Shown in pieces: positions 1-5,300 of a stretch of DNA of 6,866 nt. The first letter of the stretch is position 1. The number at the start of each line of letters is the position of its first letter. The position numbers and the translations under genes are program-made. This DNA comes from Collinsella sp. Lineage in GTDB: Bacteria; Actinomycetota; Coriobacteriia; Coriobacteriales; Coriobacteriaceae. Below the pieces are notes generated by a model. That model was not told the DNA's origin, did no database searches, and saw nothing but the letters and a program-made list of their open reading frames with translations. The stretch spans positions 1 through 6,866 of the forward strand of contig JAHHSP010000063.1 in the NCBI GenBank assembly GCA_020025115.1, in the 5' to 3' direction.

Positions 1-577
1 GCGCGGCATCCGATGCCCCCTCGCCCCTCGCGGCGGTATCACCCACCTCGACGGTCCCCTCGCCGTCCCCAAGCGTGTCAAAGTCATCATCGCGAAGTTC
101 ACGTTCGACGACGGGCGGCTCGTCCTTCTCCTTGGCCGCGGCGATCTCGGCCTGCAGTGCTGCCTCGACCTCGGCGTTCCAAGGCAGCTCCACGCGTTCG
201 CGCGCAACCGTGGGAGCGGCTCCGAAGACCTCTCGGTCGAGGTGGCCCAAAACCTCCTCGACCAGCAGCTCGGTCTCGGGTCTGGGAATGAGCACGCCGG
301 GCTCGCACATCACGTCGATCGTGCGGAAGCTCGTCTCGCCGATGATGTACTGAAGCGGCTCGCACTTCGCGCGGCGCACGACGGCCGTGTGCATTGCGGC
401 AAGCTCCTCGCTCGACATCGGTTTGTCGAAGTTCACATATATCTCGGTGCGCGAAAGCCCGGTCACGCCCGACAGCAGCCATTCGGCGGACAGACGTGGG
501 CGCTCGTCGCCCCGGTCCTTCAAGTAGTCGCGCGTCCAGTCCAGGCAGCGCCTGATGGTCCACGTCTCATTCGCCAT
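1..577 (-). CDS. prmC: Release factor glutamine methyltransferase PrmC (HemK), N-terminal part, truncated by window edge
   Basis: PrmC uses S-adenosylmethionine to methylate the side-chain nitrogen of the Gln in the GGQ motif of RF1 and RF2, which speeds peptide release in the cytoplasm. The 192 visible codons start at the ATG at 577, preceded by GGAGG five bases upstream. Residues 1-90 match the helical RF-binding domain (LSAEWLLSGVTGLSRTEIY near 29-47; EPLQYIIGETSF at 73-84). Residues 91-110 hold the family signature PGVLIPRPETELLVEEVL. In ordinary PrmC the SAM-binding loop (LDLGTGSG type) follows about 20 residues later. Here residues 111-192 are an Ala/Glu/Asp-rich, low-complexity-looking stretch with no SAM motif before the edge, so the protein carries an insertion of at least about 65 residues. 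The catalytic NPPY motif would lie beyond the window. The frame is open to base 1. It sits 240 bases after prfA, its substrate's gene. The family call is firm; activity cannot be judged because the catalytic half is unseen. Confidence 0.93.
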   Translation of the reverse strand, partial: MANETWTIRRCLDWTRDYLKDRGDERPRLSAEWLLSGVTGLSRTEIYVNFDKPMSSEELAAMHTAVVRRAKCEPLQYIIGETSFRTIDVMCEPGVLIPRPETELLVEEVLGHLDREVFGAAPTVARERVELPWNAEVEAALQAEIAAAKEKDEPPVVERELRDDDFDTLGDGEGTVEVGDTAARGEGASDAA

Positions 578-652
578 GATGGCCTCCGTCCCTCGTACTG
601 CATAGCCGCGATTCTACGGCACGCCCCATATCCACCCCGTCTAGAACGCCGA

Positions 653-661
653 ATTACAGCA
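653..661 (-). promoter_or_regulatory. Weak candidate extended -10 promoter for prmC
   Basis: Reading the minus strand, TGCTGTAAT resembles an extended -10 element (TG-N followed by TGTAAT, five of six matches to TATAAT). No acceptable -35 hexamer lies 16-18 bases upstream. It sits between the terminator after prfA and the prmC start, where a promoter would be needed if termination is efficient. A second -10-like hexamer, TAGAAT, occurs at 611-616, also without a -35. Treat both as weak. Confidence 0.2.
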
Positions 662-694
662 TTTCTCGTCCAAAATCAGCCCTTCTGCCCAAAA
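657..694. repeat. Two-copy imperfect direct repeat with 20-base period
   Basis: Plus-strand CAGCATTTCTCGTCCAAAA (657-675) is followed by CAGCCCTTCTGCCCAAAA (677-694). The copies share CAGC, TTCT, CC and AAAA blocks and start 20 bases apart, about two helical turns. They lie between the prfA terminator and the prmC start. They could be a pair of protein-binding half-sites, or a chance pair. No third clear copy is present. Confidence 0.4.
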
Positions 695-706
695 CCTGAC
701 CGTTTG

Positions 707-737
707 AAAAACAGACCGCCGCCCCAGAGGACGACGG
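707..737 (-). terminator. Intrinsic terminator between prfA and prmC
   Basis: On the minus strand CCGTCGTCC, loop TCTG, then GGGCGGCGG forms a nine-pair stem (716-737) with two G-U wobbles. It is followed by TCTG and then TTTTT (707-711). On the plus strand the same bases would give C-A mismatches, so the structure fits minus-strand RNA only. It lies 78 bases after the prfA stop and before prmC. The U-tract starts four bases after the stem, so termination may be partial. Confidence 0.65.
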
Positions 738-817
738 CCCGGACAGGTGCGTTTTAAGTCGGGGTATCCCGAGCCGCATCGCTGGTGCAAATCGGCGTTC
801 GGCAGCCGAGAGCTCGC

Positions 818-1885
818 CTACACGGCCTCGGCGAGCTTGGCGGCACGGTCGGCCGCAGCCAGGGCGTCGATGACACCGGACAGCTGATCGCCCAGCAACA
901 CACCGTTATAGGTGGAGTTGAAACCGATGCGGTGATCGGTCACGCGGTCCTGAGGCAGGTTGTAGGTGCGGATCTTCTCGGAGCGGTTACCATGGCCGAT
1001 CTGGGCAGAACGCTCGGCACCGAGCTCGGCCTGCTGCTTCTCGAGCTCCATCTCATAGAGGCGGGCGCGCAGCATCTGCATGCAGACCTCGCGGTTCTGG
1101 ATCTGGGAGCGCTGCTCCTGGGATTGGACCACGGTGTTCGTGGGCAGATGGGTGATGCGCACGGCGGAGTAGGTGGTGTTGACGCACTGACCGCCAGGGC
1201 CGGACGCGCAGTAGGTATCGACGCGCAGATCGGCCTGATTGATCTGGATATCGATCTCATCGGCCTCGGGCAAGACGGCCACCGTCGCGGTGGACGTCTG
1301 GATGCGCCCCTGAGACTCGGTCTTGGGAACGCGCTGCACACGGTGCACGCCGGACTCGTACTTCATGACGGAGTAGACCTTGTCTCCTTCGACCTTGAAC
1401 TCGATGGACTTAAAGCCGCCGGCCTCGGAGGGGCTGGAATCCAGCACGGTCATCTTCCACTTCTTGGACTCGATGAAGCGCTGATACATCTTGAAGAGGT
1501 CGCCGGCGAAGATGGCCGCCTCGTCGCCGCCCGCAGCGGAGCGGATCTCGACGATAGTGTCCTTCTCATCCATCGGGTCGCCCGGGATGAGCATGATCTT
1601 GATATCTTCCTCGAGCTGGGGCAGCTTGGCCTCGTTCTCGGAGATCTCCATCTGGAGCATCTCCTTCTCCTCGGCATCGGTGACGTCGCGCAGCATCTCC
1701 TTGGCGACGTCGATGTCGTCGAGAGCGCCCAGGTACTCGCGAGCGGCCTTCACCAGGTCGGTCTGGTGGGCATACTCCTTGTTGAGCCGGGTGAATTCCT
1801 TGATATCACTGGCGACTGCGGGGTCGGAGAGCTTCTTCTCGAGCTCCTCGAAAGCGATGATGATCTTCTCAAGCTTGTCGCGCAT
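818..1885 (-). CDS. prfA: Peptide chain release factor 1 (RF1)
   Basis: RF1 recognises UAA and UAG in the ribosomal A site and triggers hydrolysis of peptidyl-tRNA. The 355-residue product is the normal full length. Residues 1-100 form the helical N-terminal domain. PKT at 187-189, within HRVQRVPKTESQGRI, is the RF1-type PxT codon-recognition tripeptide (RF2 has SPF). GGQ at 231-233, within SGPGGQCVNTT, is the catalytic loop whose Gln is the target of PrmC, the next gene. The C-terminal part keeps RTYNLPQDRVTDHRI (306-320), typical of the family. A Cys follows GGQ where many homologues have His or Ser; this is a neighbour-position variant and not a loss of function. The ATG at 1885 is supported by AAGGAG five bases upstream (1891-1896). 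The gene itself ends in TAG, a codon that only RF1 reads. A promoter and a short leader ORF lie upstream, and a terminator follows. Confidence 0.98.
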   Translation of the reverse strand: MRDKLEKIIIAFEELEKKLSDPAVASDIKEFTRLNKEYAHQTDLVKAAREYLGALDDIDVAKEMLRDVTDAEEKEMLQMEISENEAKLPQLEEDIKIMLIPGDPMDEKDTIVEIRSAAGGDEAAIFAGDLFKMYQRFIESKKWKMTVLDSSPSEAGGFKSIEFKVEGDKVYSVMKYESGVHRVQRVPKTESQGRIQTSTATVAVLPEADEIDIQINQADLRVDTYCASGPGGQCVNTTYSAVRITHLPTNTVVQSQEQRSQIQNREVCMQMLRARLYEMELEKQQAELGAERSAQIGHGNRSEKIRTYNLPQDRVTDHRIGFNSTYNGVLLGDQLSGVIDALAAADRAAKLAEAV

Positions 1886-1890
1886 GGTTG

Positions 1891-1897
1891 CTCCTTA
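1891..1897 (-). promoter_or_regulatory. prfA Shine-Dalgarno overlapping an in-frame UAA
   Basis: On the minus strand TAAGGAG contains both the prfA ribosome-binding site (AAGGAG, five bases before ATG) and a TAA. That TAA is in frame with prfA and with the upstream mini-ORF. Any ribosome that reads past the mini-ORF's UAG would stop here, directly on the prfA initiation region, which is a geometry suited to reinitiation. Confidence 0.7.
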
Positions 1898-1918
1898 TGC
1901 GTTGGCTGTTGGCGAGAT

Positions 1919-1950
1919 GCGAAAGAGGGCCTGCCGGCGAAGCGGCGGGC
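1919..1950 (-). promoter_or_regulatory. GC-rich hairpin in the prfA leader, possible attenuator
   Basis: Between the mini-ORF stop and prfA, minus-strand GCCCGCCG and CGGCAGGC flank a six-base loop (CTTCGC). They form a stem of 4 + 3 pairs with one C-A mismatch (1929-1950), followed by CCTCTTTC. As plus-strand RNA the stem would be eight pairs with a wobble, so strand bias does not favour a role in prfA mRNA. It could be a weak terminator or pause site, or simply GC-rich noise. Confidence 0.3.
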
Positions 1951-1966
1951 ATGACGTCAAACGTAG

Positions 1967-1993
1967 CTAGAGCTTATCGAGCGCGATGTGCAT
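1967..1993 (-). CDS. Candidate 8-codon leader peptide (MHIALDKL) ending in UAG, upstream of prfA
   Basis: The ATG at 1993 is preceded four bases upstream by a perfect AGGAGG (1998-2003), a stronger Shine-Dalgarno match than prfA's own AAGGAG. It encodes MHIALDKL and ends at TAG. A promoter-like pair upstream would start transcription about 20 bases before the ATG, giving a compact leader. The reading frame is the same as prfA's; after the TAG it stays open for 23 codons until the TAA built into prfA's ribosome-binding site. RF1 is the only factor that reads UAG, so a UAG-terminated leader ahead of the RF1 gene suggests a sensor of RF1 activity. The role is inference. The alternatives are a chance mini-ORF or a decayed remnant of a longer gene. 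I do not recognise the peptide. Confidence 0.45.
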   Translation of the reverse strand: MHIALDKL

Positions 1994-2020
1994 GGTTCCT
2001 CCTGTAGTTTCCAGATAGGC

Positions 2021-2050
2021 ATCATACCCCGCCACGCCACGGCGCGCCAA
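2021..2050 (-). promoter_or_regulatory. Candidate sigma70-type promoter for the prfA leader
   Basis: On the minus strand TTGGCG (2045-2050) and TATGAT (2021-2026, five of six matches to TATAAT) are separated by 18 bases. Transcription would begin near 2014, about 20 bases before the mini-ORF ATG and about 130 bases before the prfA ATG. Its location fits: it lies downstream of the hydrolase terminator and immediately upstream of a strong ribosome-binding site. Confidence 0.55.
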
Positions 2051-2222
2051 CGTACCTGCAAAACTCCCATAGCCTCGCCAGATGACGGGCGAGGCCGCCA
2101 CCGAGCGCGACCGGCGCCATGCACGCTCGCCGTCGAGCGGGCCCCAACGCCGGACATGGCGGCTTCCGAGCGCAGCGGGCAGCGGGAGCCGATGGCGGTC
2201 CGATCCGTACCGCAGCGCACGC
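2051..2222. other. Gene-free GC-rich spacer
   Basis: Between the hydrolase terminator and the prfA promoter I find no convincing coding frame, tRNA or structured RNA on either strand. Open frames crossing it on both strands (for example 1957-2256 minus and 1988-2314 plus) have Arg/Ala-rich, unrecognisable products. Short inverted pieces (GCCGCCA at 2094-2100 with TGGCGGC at 2157-2163) are too small and too distant to mean much in sequence this GC-rich. Confidence 0.5.
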
Positions 2223-2254
2223 AAAGGGCCGCACCTCTACGTGAGATGCGGCCC
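2223..2254 (-). terminator. Intrinsic terminator of the GH84 gene
   Basis: On the minus strand GGGCCGCATCTC, loop ACGTA, then GAGGTGCGGCCC forms a 12-pair stem (2226-2254) with one U-G wobble, followed by TTT. On the plus strand the wobble becomes a C-A mismatch, so the hairpin fits minus-strand RNA. It begins about 35 bases after the GH84 stop codon. The T tract is short, so it may be leaky or act partly by stabilising the 3' end. Confidence 0.6.
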
Positions 2255-2288
2255 ATAGCGCATGCGCCCCTTTCGCTGCCGTGGGGGC

Positions 2289-2399
2289 TTAGACGTTGCT
2301 GCGGCGACGCTTGAGCGCGATACCGGCGCCGACCAAGGCGACCGCAGCGACTATGGTTCCGCCGATGAGCATCAGCGAGTCGTCGCCGGTCTGCACCAG
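2289..2399 (-). other. Sortase sorting signal of the GH84 protein (LVQTG variant)
   Basis: The last 36 codons encode LVQTG (codons 2385-2399), two Asp, a hydrophobic segment of about 21 residues and the basic tail KRRRSNV. This is the standard three-part cell-wall sorting signal. The usual Pro at position two is Val, so the recognition motif is non-canonical. It follows a Gly/Ser/Asn-rich linker (2400-2495) suited to spanning the wall. Confidence 0.85.
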
Positions 2400-5300
2400 C
2401 TTATCGGAGGTTGACCCGGGCTTGGCGGCAGAACCGTTGCCGTCATTGCCGGCGCTGCCGGAGCCGCTTTGGCCAGATTCGGAACCTCCCTGATCCGCCT
2501 TCTCGACGAGCGCATCGAAGGCGTCCTTGAGCTCTTGGGCAAGACGCTCGCCCTCGGCCTGGGGCAGGTTGGCCGCGTTCTCAAGACCCATCTTGGCGGC
2601 ATCGAGCGCGTCCTGATAGGCCTTCCAGCTCTCGGGGGTAAACTTGGAGCCATCGGCGACGGCACCGTCGACGAGTTGCTGGAGCTCGGGGCCCGCATAC
2701 CTGAGAACTGGGCTGGAAAGAGCCGCCTCGATACCGGCCTTGAGATCGGCGATCTGCTGGTAGGCCAGGCTCTCGGGGGCCTTGAGGGCCTCCTCGGCCG
2801 CCGCGACCGCCTTATCGAGCGCCGTCACGGAATCGGTCGTCCACGCCGCCGTATCGGCAGCCTTCGCGTTGGCGACGAGGCCGCGCAGGGACTCGATATC
2901 CCCCTCGAGTCCGGGCTTGATGCCGCGGGTCAGGAAGATCTCGGAGATCTGGGGCGTAACGCCCTGGGGCCATTCGAAGACGATATCTTTGACCGCGACG
3001 GCGTCCTTGCCAAACGCAAGGTCCTTGAGAACGCTGTCGAGCGTGCCGAGTTCAACCGTCTTGACCTCGAAGGCGGAGCGGAGGTCGCCCGTGTAGACGA
3101 CCGCCCTGACCTTGACGCCGGGCTGCGCGGACCTGGAGATCACGCGGACGCCGTCGAAAGCCTCCCCATCAGCGGAGAAGGGATTGGACACGTGGTAGGT
3201 CAACGTGCCCGCGGCATCGGTCGCAGGGGCCCAGGAGGTCAGCAGGCTCTTGTCGAGCAAGTTGTCGGGCGTCTTTCCCTGCTGCTCGATCGCGGCGGTC
3301 TCGAAGTCGCCGCCAGCGTAGAGCGGCACATACTCGCCGCCGTTGATGCGCAGCTCGCCGATCTCGAACCAGCGCTCAGCATAGGGCTTGGTGAAACGGA
3401 TGCGGATGTAGCGGGCGGTCTCGCCAAGGCCATCGGAAGACTTGACGAACATGTTGCCCGGGAACTCCTTGGAGTGCGTCATCCACGGCGCCTGCTTCGC
3501 AGTCGCCTCGCTGCCGGGGTCGGCGTCCTTTCCATCGCTGTTGATGTCGAGGACCGGCTTCCACGCGGAATCTTCCGCATCGGCGCTATCGGCGACCTCG
3601 ATCACGGCATTGCGGATGAAGTCGCGGCTGGACTCGGGAACGAAGTACTCGACGCTCTTGATCGAACGCTCCTGACCCAAATCGAAAACGACCTTGGTTC
3701 CCTCGGAGGGGGCGCCGCTGGACTTGGTGGCGGTGGCGACATCGCCATCGAAGATCTTGGTGACATCCAAGGTCTGCGCACCAGGCAGCTCGCTTCTCAC
3801 GATGCTCGGCGCAAGGGCGTGCAGATAGCTGCCGGAGAGCGCCTTGAAGGTGACGGTGGCGGCGTCGGCGGTAGCGCGGTAGCCGACATAGCGAGCGCAA
3901 ACGAGGTCGGAGCCCTTGAAAGAGGTCCATTCGATACCGTTCTGAGACCAGACGAGCTCGGCGTTGGAAACCGTCTGGGCATCCGCGTTGCCGATCATGA
4001 TATCGCGACGCATGGAGCCGAGGTCGACCGCGATGACATCGCCCTTTTTGGGCAGGGTGACAGCTCCGTCGGTCGTCTTGAAGGCGCCGGCGCCCACACG
4101 CGCCGCGAGGTCGGTGCTCGACAGGTCGAAGGAGGCATAGAGGTTGTCCTTGCTGTAGGAGTACCTCTCGAATGCATTGAACTCGAAGAGCTGGAACCAT
4201 CTGTCGGTCGGCTCGGAGGCAACGAGTTTCACGCCCGTCGCCTCAACACGGTCGAAGGTGACGGTCTGCTCGGATGCCGGGGACGGCGCGGCGAGCTCCG
4301 TCCATTCCCCATCTGCAGTCGGCCTCTCATCGACCGTGTAGTACAGCTTGGAGGCGCCGAGCTTGTCGGCGTCGCCCTGCTTGATGTACACGCTGTCGAT
4401 AAACTTCGACGTGCCGAAGCTCAACATCACATAGTCGCCGGCAGCGGCATTACGGGAGCTGAAGAACTTGGTCTCCGCATTGCCGTCGACCGCATTGGAA
4501 ATGGGGTTGTTTTGATACTGAGGCATGTTGGTGGTTGCGGTTGCGGCCACCTCGATCTTGCCGAAGCCGGCATTGAGGTCCACGACGCGCCACCACTTGG
4601 CGGTATCCGCACCGTTGACGACCTTGATGGCCTTGGCCGTCACAGGACCTGCGAGCTGGATGGTCTGGGACTTGTCGGAGGTGATGTCCCCCGCCTCGTG
4701 CCAGACGTCGTCGCTGCCCAGATAGTAGGCCTTACCGGAATCGATGACGTCGGAGGAACCCCCACCCTGTTTGAAGGTGATGGAGGTGATGGTCTCGGGC
4801 GAATCGAAGGTCACCTGGACGGCAGCGCCCTGTACCGTGGCGTCGTGCTTGTTGGGCTCGTCCTTTTTGTGCGTGAACCAAGCCTCGGTGTCCCTACCGT
4901 CTGATGCGTTCTGCAACGGACGGCCCGGATCCGCCGACTCTTGATTCGCGACGCTCACCGTTCCGGTGAACACGGCGTTTTCCTCAGGCTGCTCGTTCAC
5001 CAGGATCTCGTTGATGGTGGGCCAGGCATCCTGGCGGTTATCGCGAACGGCGATGATGCGGACACCCTCGACGCCCTTGATATCCAAACCGGTCACGCTC
5101 ACCTTGCTGGTGGTGAACTCACGCGATCCCTCGATGTCGATCCACTGCCCATCCTTGAGGTACTGGACCTTGCTGACATCGAAGAAGTTCTTGCCGCCGC
5201 CCTGGATGAAAGTGGCGGAAGTCAGGTCGAACGGCTTGCTGGCGGTCATGCCGAAGAAGTCGCCGGCCTTGACCTGGTTGGGGGTGCGGAACTCCGCGCC

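Noticed and set aside
611..616. TAGAAT as a -10 element for prmC
   Set aside because: No matching -35 hexamer lies 16-18 bases upstream, and there is no extended TG.
242..757. Plus-strand open frame of 171 codons overlapping prmC and the intergenic region
   Set aside because: It is mostly antisense to the convincing PrmC coding sequence and runs through the terminator hairpin. The product resembles no family.
785..1954. Plus-strand open frame of 389 codons antisense to prfA
   Set aside because: It mirrors prfA exactly in extent. The product is a low-complexity Leu/Gly/Asp/His string, typical of antisense frames in GC-rich genes.
2094..2163. Short inverted repeats in the spacer upstream of prfA
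   Set aside because: The arms are only six to seven bases and about 35-60 bases apart, in very GC-rich sequence, so chance is the best explanation.
1957..2256. Minus-strand open frame of 99 codons between GH84 and prfA (also an 85-codon frame ending at 1967)
   Set aside because: The products are Arg/Ala/Ser-rich without any family resemblance, including to ribosomal protein L31. The internal ATG at 1993 with AGGAGG is the only supported start, leaving just the 8-codon leader ORF.
2469..4904. Plus-strand open frame of 811 codons antisense to the GH84 gene
   Set aside because: It is a shadow of the high-GC minus-strand coding sequence. Its product is Leu/Gly/Arg/Asp-rich with no recognisable domain, whereas the minus strand encodes clear domains across the same bases.
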